Positions 8,221-17,517 of a stretch of DNA of 64,000 nucleotides are shown here, one piece after another. Within the stretch, counting starts at the first letter, position 1; every line of letters begins with the position of its first letter. This DNA is from Cyclobacterium qasimii M12-11B. GTDB taxonomy: Bacteria; Bacteroidota; Bacteroidia; Cytophagales; Cyclobacteriaceae. The notes under the pieces were generated by a model. It did not search any database and was not told where the DNA came from. It saw nothing but the letters and a program-made list of their open reading frames with translations. The stretch covers positions 17,392 through 81,391 of the forward strand of contig NZ_ATNM01000033.1 of assembly GCF_000427295.1 (NCBI RefSeq), in the 5' to 3' direction. Position numbers and translations under genes: made by a program.

Positions 8221-10061
8221 TTCATTGGGATTTTAATCGTGTACAATTCCTCATGCAATTGTCTTAAAAACTGAGGATCTAATTTAATCACTTTTCTATC
8301 ATAGGTCATCAAACCATTCGTTTCTATTTCTACATCTGTGGTCTGAGTATAAATGGCAGCCGATAGTCCCATTGGTAAAAGAGGCTTCAGGTCTTTAATC
8401 AATTTGCTGTACCTTTCTTTTAAAGCCGCTTTGTCCTCAAAGCTTTGGTATCCCCAATTGTCCTTCTCCTGCCAGGTATGTCCTTCAATCGGCAATCCCA
8501 AACCTCCATATTCTCCTAAAACGATAATTTGCTTGGTTCCCCAAATCTTTGGATCAGGCATGACCGGATCTGGATAATTGTGCATGTCCATAATCTGACC
8601 TTCCAAGGTATAATTTCCTCCACTTGCACCATTTACCATTCTGGATGGATCGTATGCCACAGTCCATTTTACAATTTCTTCGGTATTGAATTGTCCCCAG
8701 GCCTCATTGAAAGGAACCCAGACGACTATGGAAGGAAAATTATAATTGGCATCCATAATGGCTTTCCATTCTTTTTTGAAAATGGCAATGGATTCTGGGG
8801 TTCTTTCTTTTTCTGTTCCTTTTCCTACTACACCTGGTCTTGATTCCCATCTATTGCCCATGTCTCCACTAGGCATGTCCTGCCAAACCAACATGCCAAC
8901 CTGATCACAATGGTAATACCATCGGGCAGGTTCTACCTTCACATGCTTTCTAATCATGTTGAATCCCATTTCCTTGGTTTTATCAATATCAAATACCAAG
9001 GCTTCTTCCGTTGGGGCAGTGTACAATCCATCAGGCCACCATCCTTGATCCAAAGGACCGTATTGAAACAAAAACTTGTCATTCAAAAGCAATCGTTGAT
9101 TGCCATTCTCATCTGGCAACATGCTTATTTTTCTCATGGCCGTATAACTCTTCACCTCATCCAGCACCTTTCTCCCACTCATCAGACTCACGTCTACATC
9201 ATAGAGAAATGGATTGTTCGGTTCCCAAATATTAGGCTCATCTAATGTGAAAACAGCCTGCTCGCCAGCAGCAACTTTCTTTTCTGCCACAAGCGTACCC
9301 TTAGCCATTAGGCTTATACTAACCACCTGTCCTGGCGCTGCATGCATCACCTGAGGCTTTATAATAATTTGCTTATTATCCAAATCCGGAGTATTCCTTA
9401 TGGATGCAATGTATTGATCAGGAACCGCCTCTAACCATACCGTTTGCCAAATACCCGTCACTGGGGTGTACCATATTCCATGGGGTTTATTGACCTGTTT
9501 CCCTCTTGGCTGTGGTCCTTCGTCAGTAGGATCCCAAACCCTTACGGTCAATTGTTGTGTCTTTCCAGTGACCAAAGCATCGCTAATTTCAAAAGAGAAG
9601 GGATCGTAGCCTCCCTGATGCATGCCCACACTTTTTCCATTGACAAATATTTCCGCTTCCCAGTCCACTGCTCCAAAATGAAGCAATAGCTTTCCTTTCT
9701 TCATGCTGCGCTCCACATCGAATTCTCTTTGGTACCAAAGCTCATTGTCCTTGCCTACCGTTTTACCCACTCCTGATAGGGCAGATTCAACTGCGTAAGG
9801 AACCAGAATATCTCCCTGAAAATCGGAAGGTTTATTTTCTCCTTTCTTCAATATTGCGTATTGCCATATTCCATTTAGGTTGGACCAATTTTCTCTGGTC
9901 ATCTGTGGTCTTGGGTATTCTGGAAGTGGTGCACCAGGATCAATATCCGCTGACCATTCCGATAAAATTTTGTCTTGTACTGGTTGCCAATTTTCTTGCT
10001 GACAAAAAGCAGGAAATCCAATGAAAAATAAGGCAATCCAACAGGTTATTTTTTGAATCAT
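8217..10061 (-). CDS. Glycoside hydrolase family 2 protein (beta-galactosidase/beta-glucuronidase type)
   Basis: 614 residues. Signal peptide 1-20 (cut near FPAFCQQ). GH2 sugar-binding domain (about 50-210, LNGIWQYAIL, WYQREFDV, AEIFVNGKSVG), immunoglobulin-like domain (about 215-310), then the TIM barrel with acid/base E453 (PFNEAWG) and probable nucleophile E517 (LGEYGG). GFNMIRKHVKVEPARWYYHCDQ is the usual GH2 barrel stretch. It is shorter than LacZ and similar to compact Bacteroidota GH2 enzymes that act on plant or algal oligosaccharides. First gene of a three-gene operon with mutarotase and SMP-30 lactonase, so galactosides or similar are plausible substrates. Confidence 0.92.
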   Translation of the reverse strand: MIQKITCWIALFFIGFPAFCQQENWQPVQDKILSEWSADIDPGAPLPEYPRPQMTRENWSNLNGIWQYAILKKGENKPSDFQGDILVPYAVESALSGVGKTVGKDNELWYQREFDVERSMKKGKLLLHFGAVDWEAEIFVNGKSVGMHQGGYDPFSFEISDALVTGKTQQLTVRVWDPTDEGPQPRGKQVNKPHGIWYTPVTGIWQTVWLEAVPDQYIASIRNTPDLDNKQIIIKPQVMHAAPGQVVSISLMAKGTLVAEKKVAAGEQAVFTLDEPNIWEPNNPFLYDVDVSLMSGRKVLDEVKSYTAMRKISMLPDENGNQRLLLNDKFLFQYGPLDQGWWPDGLYTAPTEEALVFDIDKTKEMGFNMIRKHVKVEPARWYYHCDQVGMLVWQDMPSGDMGNRWESRPGVVGKGTEKERTPESIAIFKKEWKAIMDANYNFPSIVVWVPFNEAWGQFNTEEIVKWTVAYDPSRMVNGASGGNYTLEGQIMDMHNYPDPVMPDPKIWGTKQIIVLGEYGGLGLPIEGHTWQEKDNWGYQSFEDKAALKERYSKLIKDLKPLLPMGLSAAIYTQTTDVEIETNGLMTYDRKVIKLDPQFLRQLHEELYTIKIPMK

Positions 10062-10453
10062 GGGTTGTAATTGTTTCAGGAAATGTGATTTCCAATTGAC
10101 ATTAAATAAAAGGAATTAAGCGAAAATATTAAAAAATTAAATCAAATAGGTTAAAATTTAATTGAAATCCAAAAAATAAAATAACACGGATCCATTCATT
10201 TCTCTTACTTGCTATTTTCATTTGATACTGGTAAAAAAGGTATTGAAAATATGAATAATGGATCTTCTAAGTTTTATGGCAAATATTTGAATTTTTAGTA
10301 AAGACCAAGGCATTGTCTTCCATTCATAATAATTTATGATTCAGGTACTTATTAAATTTGTAATACCTATTTTTACCTATCGATTTGAATTATCCGAAGG
10401 TTAATTCTTAATTGGTTAAGGCATTTTTATAACGGTTTTTTTTATAAAATCAT
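10062..10453. other. Divergent intergenic region
   Basis: No gene seen. Very AT-rich. A perfect minus-7 type element TAAATTTG (10363-10370) points to the right, about 84 bases before the giant SprB-like gene, and is a good candidate promoter for it. No clear minus-33 TTG partner at the expected spacing. Confidence 0.4.
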
Positions 10454-13400
10454 TTGTTGGAACAGTTGAAAGGAAATAGTAAATTTTTATTAACGAGTAT
10501 CATTTTATCTTTAATATTTGCATCTCAAATTTTTGAAATTAAAGGCGACATAAGCTCCCCTTTTGCAACTATAGTTATCGAAGATCAAATTGATGCTTTG
10601 GTTAAATTCAATGGTGAGTTAACCATCTCTCCAGAAATGTTATCCATTACCTATTCGGGTGACTACTCCAAGCTCCAACTTGAAGTACAACCAGGAGAGG
10701 GATATAGCTTTACAGGCCAAACAATATTCCCGAACATACTATACAATGAAAATTGGGAAGCCAAAGGCAAAGAGATATTTGTTAATATACAGGTTTCCGA
10801 TGGAGTGGATCTCAGCGAAGTATATCCCTTTAAAGTACTTGTCATTCCCCCTATTCTTCCTTTGGCTTATTCGGAGAACAGTTGTAAAGGCATAATATCA
10901 CTTACATTAAGTGCTTACAAACCCAATCAGCGACATGAGGAATCTTTTCCATTTACCTTTAAATTGATAGATGATATTGGAGATACCTTAAAGGTAGTTA
11001 CTATAAATAATGCTGCCCCCTTTCAAAGTTCCGCAACGGCTACCTTCGGTCAAGATTTTGAACTAAATAGGGATATAGAGTATAAAATATATGCGGTAGA
11101 TAATTTGGGAAGGGAATACTTACGAAATGCAGGACCATTAGGTGTGGCTTATTCGTTGGATTTTGAATTGAACTTTGCTGGCCTTCTTTGCCCTGAAGAC
11201 AAGACAGGAATAGTAGAGTTTATAATCTTTAATGCAACACTTCCAGTAAACAACTTTATTATTATAGACAGTAATGGCAAGGAAAAACCTACGGATTTTG
11301 AAATTGTTTCAGAAGCCGATGGATTCGTGGTTATTCAGACCAAAGAAATGGATCCAGGCACTTATACTTTGGAAATTGAAGACAGGTTTCAGTGCAACGG
11401 GAGGGAAAGCTTTGAAATTGTAATCCCAGAACCTGTTGAAACAGTTGAAACAGTGAACCATGTGACTTGCTATGGAGACAATAATGGGGAAGTCAGTCTG
11501 TTAATAAATGGAGGCTGGTCATCGCCTTTTCCTGGAAGTCATCGAAAGGAATGGATACAATACGATGTTACTTGGTACGATGATGCCGGCAATGAAATGT
11601 CGGATGTGGTAAATTCATTTGTCACTTTGGGAGGACAAATTATTGGGATGGAAAGTAAGCTTCAAAACTTACCTCCAGGTGAATATTTTGCCAAAATAAT
11701 AGACGAAGGAAGGTTGTTTGAAATATCAGGTGCAGCACCACTAGTTTGCGAAAATTCAACTGCCTGGATAACCATTGAGGGGCCAGAACCTTTAACGTTA
11801 ACTGAGACCACGCAAAACATCTCCTGTAATGGGGTAGCGGATGGAAGTATTACAGTTAACCCAGCTGGAGGTACTCCTGAATACAAAATTGAATGGTATG
11901 CAGGTAATTTTGAAAACCCCAATTCACCTGTAAGTGGAGAACTGCTTGCTTTACCTGCCAATTCAAGTGGGGATGAATATTCAAAGCAACAATTGACCCC
12001 AGGTGAGTATGCGGTATTGATTACAGATCAAAACGGCTGTATCATTGCAAAGAACTTTACCATTACCGAGCCCACTCCCTTAACCTTAGTGGAACTGAGT
12101 GATCTCAGAAAAGATGTCAGGTGTTTTGGTGAAGCGACAGGGTCCATCGCTATCGAACTGTACAAGGATACTCCTACTCCATTTTCAATAGAGGTATTCA
12201 AAGACGGAGAGCTATTAAATGTAATGGGCCCCGTAAATAGTATTACCTCAAACACGCTCTATTTTTCCAACTTAAAAGGAGGGTTGTATGACTTCAGGAT
12301 TGTTTCCAGTACAGGTTGTGATTTTCTTCTGGAAGGAATACTTGTAGCTCAACCTGAAACAGGCTTACTAATTCAGGATACTATTATTTCCGAATATAAT
12401 GGTTATCAAATATCATTTCCAGGGGCAAATGATGGCAACATTTCCCTTGACATTAACGGTGGACAAGGTACGTATGATTATTACTGGACAGGTCCTAATG
12501 GCTTTGAAGCGACTACAAAAGACATCAACAATCTTGGTCCTGGGGAATACCAGTTTATTGTAACTGATGAAAACTATTGTACCGCCAGTTTGGCATCCGT
12601 AATCTTAAATGCTCCAGAGCCTTTAACCTTGACCCCCAACATTCCTGAAGTCAATGGTTTTCAGATAAGTTGTTTTGGTTATGCTGGAGGGGAAATTAAA
12701 CCAAATCCTTCCGGAGGAACCGGAAATTACAGCTTTAAATGGACTGGACCAGAGGGCTTTTCTTCTATAGAAAGCAACCTTCAAAACCTTTCTGCCGGCT
12801 TTTATTCACTAGAAGTAGCTGACGAAAATGGAGCCTTAGTCGAGGCTACTTACAAAATCACTGAACCAAATGAGTTAATCCTATCTGAAGCCATCGATCT
12901 TCAGGTACCGGTAGCCTGTTATGGAGAAAGTAATGGTGCTTTCACCATTAATATAGATCAAGCTTCAATTGCTCCATTTACCCTTTCTTTAGGGTTAATG
13001 GGTACAAACCAAACAATCCGTACAATTTCAGATTTTACCAGTGATGCCTTCACTTTTGAGAACCTATCCGGAAACCAGTATTGGGTAACAGTAGAAGATG
13101 CCAATGGCTGTATTAAAAGGTTGGACGACATTTTGGTTGACCAACCTGAAACTGGTCTTCAGCTCACTGATATCGAACTATCAGGATATAATGGCTATGA
13201 GATTTCATGTGCCGGAGCATTTGATGGCTCGATTTTATTTAATGTTTCGGGAAATCAGGGGCCATTATCCTATAGCTGGACAGGACCAAATGGATTTACT
13301 TCCAACGAACCAAATCTAGATGGACTGGCATCAGGGAATTATGAAGTCCTTGTTCTTGATGAAAATGGATGTACCCTTAGCAGCAATTTTGATATTAATG

Positions 13401-16153
13401 AACCTAGTCCTTTGGTTCTATTAGATGAAGTTTCTGACTACAATGGATTTGGAGTCCATTGCAATGGTGGAAATGAAGGTTTTATTTACCTGGACATTAC
13501 AGGAGGATCAGGAACCACCAAAATTGAATGGAGCGGACCAGACGGTTTTATTTCTGAAGCTTCTCGTTTGGAGGATATTTTCCCCGGTACATACCATGTT
13601 AGCATAACTGATACCAATGGCTGTGAAATCAATAAAACCTACACCTTGACAGAACCTCAGGGTCTGGAAATAGCAGAATTGTCAGATGAAAAAGTAAATG
13701 TTTCTTGCTATGGCCAGGAAACAGGGGTTTTGGCAGCTGTTATCAACCGGACCTCAGCTGGTCCGTATCGGTATGAACTTAGAAATGAAGCAAATGAATT
13801 GATCAATGCCTCCCCTCCCACTAATGAAACCAATTGGTTTTTCACTGATTTGCCTGCAGAAAAGTATTCCATTACGATAATCGATGCCAACAATTGTTTT
13901 AAAGAAATTAATAACCTAGAGATTACACAGCCTCTTACAGGCTTACAAATTGATGAAGTAAGCATCTCTTCTTTTAACAAATTTAATATCAGTTGCTTTG
14001 AAGCTGCTGACGGATGGATAGACATAACTACCTCAGGTGGATCAGGAAACAACCTTTACAAGTGGTCCGGTCCAGATAATTTCTCAGCAGACACACCTTC
14101 AATCAAAAATTTAATTCCAGGTGATTACCACCTTACTGTCGTAGATCAAAACGGTTGTGAGGTACTTACTGAAATTATAAGTTTAATCGAACCTGAACCC
14201 TTGCTGATCAATTCAGAAATGGGTATCTCAAATGGATATGGGATCAGTTGCAATGGAGCGAATGACGGCTATATTGAATTGAGCCCTTCTGGAGGGACTG
14301 ACGTTCATACCATTGACTGGACAGGCCCTAAAGGATTTACCTCTGATGCTTTGAGCTTAAACAACCTTTCCCCAGGAATTTACACCGTAAATGTTGGGGA
14401 TGAAAACGGCTGCGAAGTAAGTGAACAATTTACTATTACAGAACCTGCCCCGCTGTCAATCACACTTGTTGAAAAGACCGATATTTTATGCTATGGCGAA
14501 GCAACTGGCAGTATTTCTTTGCTTCTAGAAGGAGGAATAATTAACACTTATAGCTACGATTGGACCAAGGATGGGGTTCCAATAGCACTTAATTCCCCTA
14601 AGCCTGAGGGACTTTCTTCCGGCACCTACGAAGTAACAGTCACTGACGCCAATGGCTGTCAAATCAACAGTGCTCCTATTGTTATCAAACAACCGACAGC
14701 ACCTTTGGAAGTAGTAATGGAACAAACGGAAGTATCTTGCTATAATGCCAATGATGCCAACCTTTCCATAGCCATTAAAGGAGGAGTCAAGCCCTACCAG
14801 ATCAGTTGGAACATAGGAGCTACCCAAAGTTCTTTTGAAGGGATTGGCCCAGGATTTTACCAAGTTACAGTTACTGATGCAAATGGTTGTAAGATTATAA
14901 AGGTAACCACCATAGAAGAAGTGCCTGTTTTTAAAATAGACCCAGTAATCAACCCAATTTCTTGCTTTGGAGAAACAGATGCAAGCATTTTGCTTAACCT
15001 TGATGGAGGAAAGGCCCCTGTTACAGCTACCTGGGCGCATGGCCCAGAACAATCTTCCATATACAACCTGGGTCCGGGAGTTTACACGGTCTATCTTGAA
15101 GATGGCAGTGGCTGTACCATTGAAAGAACTTTTAATTTGCTTGAACCTGAATTGCTGGTAGCGGTAGGGCATGTGCAAAATGCTTCTTCCTGTTTCAATG
15201 GTCAAAGTGGAGAAATTTCACTTACTGTATCCGGTGGAAGGCCACCCTATAGCTATAACTGGAGCAATGGCAAAAGCAGTCCTTCTATATCCAACCTTAC
15301 CAATGGTTCCTATTCTGTGGAAGTTACGGATCAATCGGGATGTTTTGTCAGCCAAACATTTGAAGTCAGCAGACCTGATCCTATCTCTATAAATCTAACA
15401 AACACAACAACTGCGCAATGCAGCCCCAGGAAGATAATAGAAAATTACTCCTTAAATATCGATGGTGGAGTAGCCCCTTATACCATAGCCTGGAGCAGTG
15501 GTGAAGTATTTGAGGAAGGATACCGAATGGAAGCAAATGCACCAGGAAATTACCAGGTGACTGTCACTGATGCCAGTGGTTGTATACAGACTAAAAGCTT
15601 TGCAGTTCAAAACAACATCATCCTTGTTAAAGGGGATTACCTTTCTGATGCATTTCCTTTGTACGGTGAAAACCTGGTAAACTTTGATGTTCAGTTTACT
15701 AATAAGAGCAATGGAAACATAGGCTTATACTATTGGGATTTCGGTGATGGAAACAATTCCCTGGAAACGAATCCAACCTATCGTTACAAGATTCCAGGAA
15801 CGTACACAGTTACATTAACCGTTACTGATATTTGGGGATGTGAAACGAGCACATCGTTTCCGATAAAGATAACCGACTTTTTCCTGAAAACACCTAATGT
15901 ATTCAGCCCAAATGGTGATGGACTTAATGATTATTTCTTCCCCAAGTTCTTAAATATCAATAGTCTTGTAATCATCATTATGAACACCTGGGGAGAAATC
16001 CTGTACCAATCTGCAGACCTGGAAGATCCCGGTTGGGACGGCACTTTTCGTGGGCAGAAAGCAAGCCCTGGCAATTACGTTTATAAATTGAATTATACTA
16101 CAGCAGACGGAAGAAATTTTAGTGACACCGGTGCATTTATGCTTTTGGAATGA
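10454..16153 (+). CDS. SprB-like giant surface protein with T9SS type B sorting domain (copy 1)
   Basis: 1899 residues. A hydrophobic N-terminal segment (about 12-29) acts as signal. After an N-terminal module (30-330) come about 16 SprB-type repeats (about 335-1720), each with the pattern C-x-G-x(2)-D/E-G ... GG-x-G ... W-T/S-G-P-x-G-F ... NL-x-P-G-x-Y-x-V ... D-x-N-G-C. A PKD domain follows (about 1738-1812, YYWDFGDGN), then the gliding-motility-associated C-terminal domain (1813-1899, TPNVFSPNGDGLND ... GNYVYKLNYTTADGR) used for T9SS export. The start is TTG; an in-frame stop lies just upstream and no ATG fits. The SprF-like gene overlaps by 4 bases. Role: surface adhesin or motility protein (inferred). 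Repeats 4 and 5 each lack one cysteine of the usual pair (F655, A794). Confidence 0.92.
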   Translation: MLEQLKGNSKFLLTSIILSLIFASQIFEIKGDISSPFATIVIEDQIDALVKFNGELTISPEMLSITYSGDYSKLQLEVQPGEGYSFTGQTIFPNILYNENWEAKGKEIFVNIQVSDGVDLSEVYPFKVLVIPPILPLAYSENSCKGIISLTLSAYKPNQRHEESFPFTFKLIDDIGDTLKVVTINNAAPFQSSATATFGQDFELNRDIEYKIYAVDNLGREYLRNAGPLGVAYSLDFELNFAGLLCPEDKTGIVEFIIFNATLPVNNFIIIDSNGKEKPTDFEIVSEADGFVVIQTKEMDPGTYTLEIEDRFQCNGRESFEIVIPEPVETVETVNHVTCYGDNNGEVSLLINGGWSSPFPGSHRKEWIQYDVTWYDDAGNEMSDVVNSFVTLGGQIIGMESKLQNLPPGEYFAKIIDEGRLFEISGAAPLVCENSTAWITIEGPEPLTLTETTQNISCNGVADGSITVNPAGGTPEYKIEWYAGNFENPNSPVSGELLALPANSSGDEYSKQQLTPGEYAVLITDQNGCIIAKNFTITEPTPLTLVELSDLRKDVRCFGEATGSIAIELYKDTPTPFSIEVFKDGELLNVMGPVNSITSNTLYFSNLKGGLYDFRIVSSTGCDFLLEGILVAQPETGLLIQDTIISEYNGYQISFPGANDGNISLDINGGQGTYDYYWTGPNGFEATTKDINNLGPGEYQFIVTDENYCTASLASVILNAPEPLTLTPNIPEVNGFQISCFGYAGGEIKPNPSGGTGNYSFKWTGPEGFSSIESNLQNLSAGFYSLEVADENGALVEATYKITEPNELILSEAIDLQVPVACYGESNGAFTINIDQASIAPFTLSLGLMGTNQTIRTISDFTSDAFTFENLSGNQYWVTVEDANGCIKRLDDILVDQPETGLQLTDIELSGYNGYEISCAGAFDGSILFNVSGNQGPLSYSWTGPNGFTSNEPNLDGLASGNYEVLVLDENGCTLSSNFDINEPSPLVLLDEVSDYNGFGVHCNGGNEGFIYLDITGGSGTTKIEWSGPDGFISEASRLEDIFPGTYHVSITDTNGCEINKTYTLTEPQGLEIAELSDEKVNVSCYGQETGVLAAVINRTSAGPYRYELRNEANELINASPPTNETNWFFTDLPAEKYSITIIDANNCFKEINNLEITQPLTGLQIDEVSISSFNKFNISCFEAADGWIDITTSGGSGNNLYKWSGPDNFSADTPSIKNLIPGDYHLTVVDQNGCEVLTEIISLIEPEPLLINSEMGISNGYGISCNGANDGYIELSPSGGTDVHTIDWTGPKGFTSDALSLNNLSPGIYTVNVGDENGCEVSEQFTITEPAPLSITLVEKTDILCYGEATGSISLLLEGGIINTYSYDWTKDGVPIALNSPKPEGLSSGTYEVTVTDANGCQINSAPIVIKQPTAPLEVVMEQTEVSCYNANDANLSIAIKGGVKPYQISWNIGATQSSFEGIGPGFYQVTVTDANGCKIIKVTTIEEVPVFKIDPVINPISCFGETDASILLNLDGGKAPVTATWAHGPEQSSIYNLGPGVYTVYLEDGSGCTIERTFNLLEPELLVAVGHVQNASSCFNGQSGEISLTVSGGRPPYSYNWSNGKSSPSISNLTNGSYSVEVTDQSGCFVSQTFEVSRPDPISINLTNTTTAQCSPRKIIENYSLNIDGGVAPYTIAWSSGEVFEEGYRMEANAPGNYQVTVTDASGCIQTKSFAVQNNIILVKGDYLSDAFPLYGENLVNFDVQFTNKSNGNIGLYYWDFGDGNNSLETNPTYRYKIPGTYTVTLTVTDIWGCETSTSFPIKITDFFLKTPNVFSPNGDGLNDYFFPKFLNINSLVIIIMNTWGEILYQSADLEDPGWDGTFRGQKASPGNYVYKLNYTTADGRNFSDTGAFMLLE

Positions 16154-17178
16154 AAAATATAAAATCCTTAATGCTTTTTATAATCTGTTTTTTATCCTAC
16201 CCAGTAGGCTTAAAAGCGCAGGATTTCCAGTTTACTCAGTTCTATGCTGCGCCACTTAACTTAAGCCCTGCTTTTGCTGGAGCCATGGAAACAACAAGAG
16301 TAGGGATTAACTACAGGAAACAATGGCCAGGATTAGGTTACGATTTTACGGCATCAGGCGTTTATTATGACAATTTCATAGAAGAAACAAACGTTGGATT
16401 TGGATTATCCGCTTCCCAGTTTTCAGAATCATTACTCAATATTAGGTCTACAGATATTGCTGGATATATTTCTTACAAGCTTTTGCTTAACAGTGAAAGT
16501 TTCTTGCGTTTTGGTGGCCAGCTAGGACTGGTAAACAGAAGCCTAACTTTACAGGAATTGGTTTTTGGTGATCAGATAGACCTATTGAACCAAACGATTA
16601 ATCCAAACACTTTTGATGTATTGCCTGGTGAAGACAGCAAATGGTATCCTGACATAGCTTTTGGAGCATTGCTTCAGGTGCCGGACTTTTGGTTTGGCAT
16701 AAGCAGTAGCCATGTCTCCCGTCCTAATATCGGTTTCCTGGATCAGGGCATTGGTAATAACCTTCCAATAAAGTGGGACATACATGGAGGCTATGTTAAA
16801 AACCTGGATAGGAGAATGTTTAAATCAGGTGAGGTCCGCAAAGTATTTTCTGTTTCCTTTAATTACAAAAAACAGGGAACCTTCCAACAAATTGAAGTAA
16901 TTCCTCAAGTACAAATTGAAAATTTTATCGGAGGGATTGGGTTCAGAAATATTACCCGATTCAACGAATTGCCTGATCAAAACTCCATCAATGCTGTTTT
17001 GGGCTTTAGCTTATTAAGTGGGATTACAATGGCGTATAGTTATGATTATATGCTTAATAAATTTAGTAGTCCTGCCCATGTTTCGCATGAAGTATCGATT
17101 TATTTCACAGACCTTAGAAGGAAAAAGTTTATGCAAACTATCCTTCCCTGTCCTACCAGTAATAGCAGGGGATTCTAA
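16150..17178 (+). CDS. PorP/SprF family type IX secretion system membrane protein (copy 1)
   Basis: 342 residues. Signal peptide ending LKAQDFQ, then the diagnostic PorP/SprF opening QFTQFYAAPLNLSPAFAGA and RVGINYRKQWPG, followed by an outer-membrane beta-barrel ending in HEVSIYFTDLR. In Flavobacterium, SprF is needed for secretion of SprB; PorP is the Porphyromonas relative. The ATG overlaps the stop of the SprB-like gene (ATGA), so this barrel is coupled to and probably dedicated to the giant protein upstream. Nearly the same protein is encoded again at 23235. Confidence 0.93.
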   Translation: MKNIKSLMLFIICFLSYPVGLKAQDFQFTQFYAAPLNLSPAFAGAMETTRVGINYRKQWPGLGYDFTASGVYYDNFIEETNVGFGLSASQFSESLLNIRSTDIAGYISYKLLLNSESFLRFGGQLGLVNRSLTLQELVFGDQIDLLNQTINPNTFDVLPGEDSKWYPDIAFGALLQVPDFWFGISSSHVSRPNIGFLDQGIGNNLPIKWDIHGGYVKNLDRRMFKSGEVRKVFSVSFNYKKQGTFQQIEVIPQVQIENFIGGIGFRNITRFNELPDQNSINAVLGFSLLSGITMAYSYDYMLNKFSSPAHVSHEVSIYFTDLRRKKFMQTILPCPTSNSRGF

Positions 17179-17517
17179 GACAAATTATTAAATCGGGGTA
17201 TTTTTTTTGATGATATTACTTCATTAGAAGGTTTATAAATGCTTACCGTAAAATTGGGTAAACACTTTTCAAGAAGTTGATATATACCTATAATGGCAAG
17301 GTTTTACTTGGATATCACAAATTTCTGGTTTAAAGACCATTCCTATTATTTACTTAAAGTATTCTTTCTTGCGAATTATACTCAATATTTAAACCGGTTT
17401 TAAAATTTTTATATTTATATAAAAATATAAGTAATTATTTAATATGTATTGTCTAATTTTAATCGTTGATCTGGGTTCAGCTTTAAGTAAGTCTAATTTT
17501 TAATGACCATTTAGATA
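17179..17517. other. Intergenic region between the two SprB-like/SprF pairs
   Basis: AT-rich, no gene and no terminator-like hairpin seen. It does not visibly resemble the region before copy 1, so the duplication seems not to include the promoter, or the promoter has diverged. TAATTTTA near 17454 is a weak minus-7 candidate. Confidence 0.35.

Noticed and set aside
14525..15205. 226-codon open frame on the minus strand inside SprB-like copy 1
   Set aside because: It lies wholly antisense to repeats 12-15 of the giant gene; its amino-acid make-up follows the reverse complement of repetitive codons and it has no promoter or family resemblance.
11466..15600. Regularly spaced DNA repeats that might suggest a CRISPR array
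   Set aside because: The periodicity is the codon-level echo of SprB protein repeats; units are 170-300 bases, diverged and in frame.
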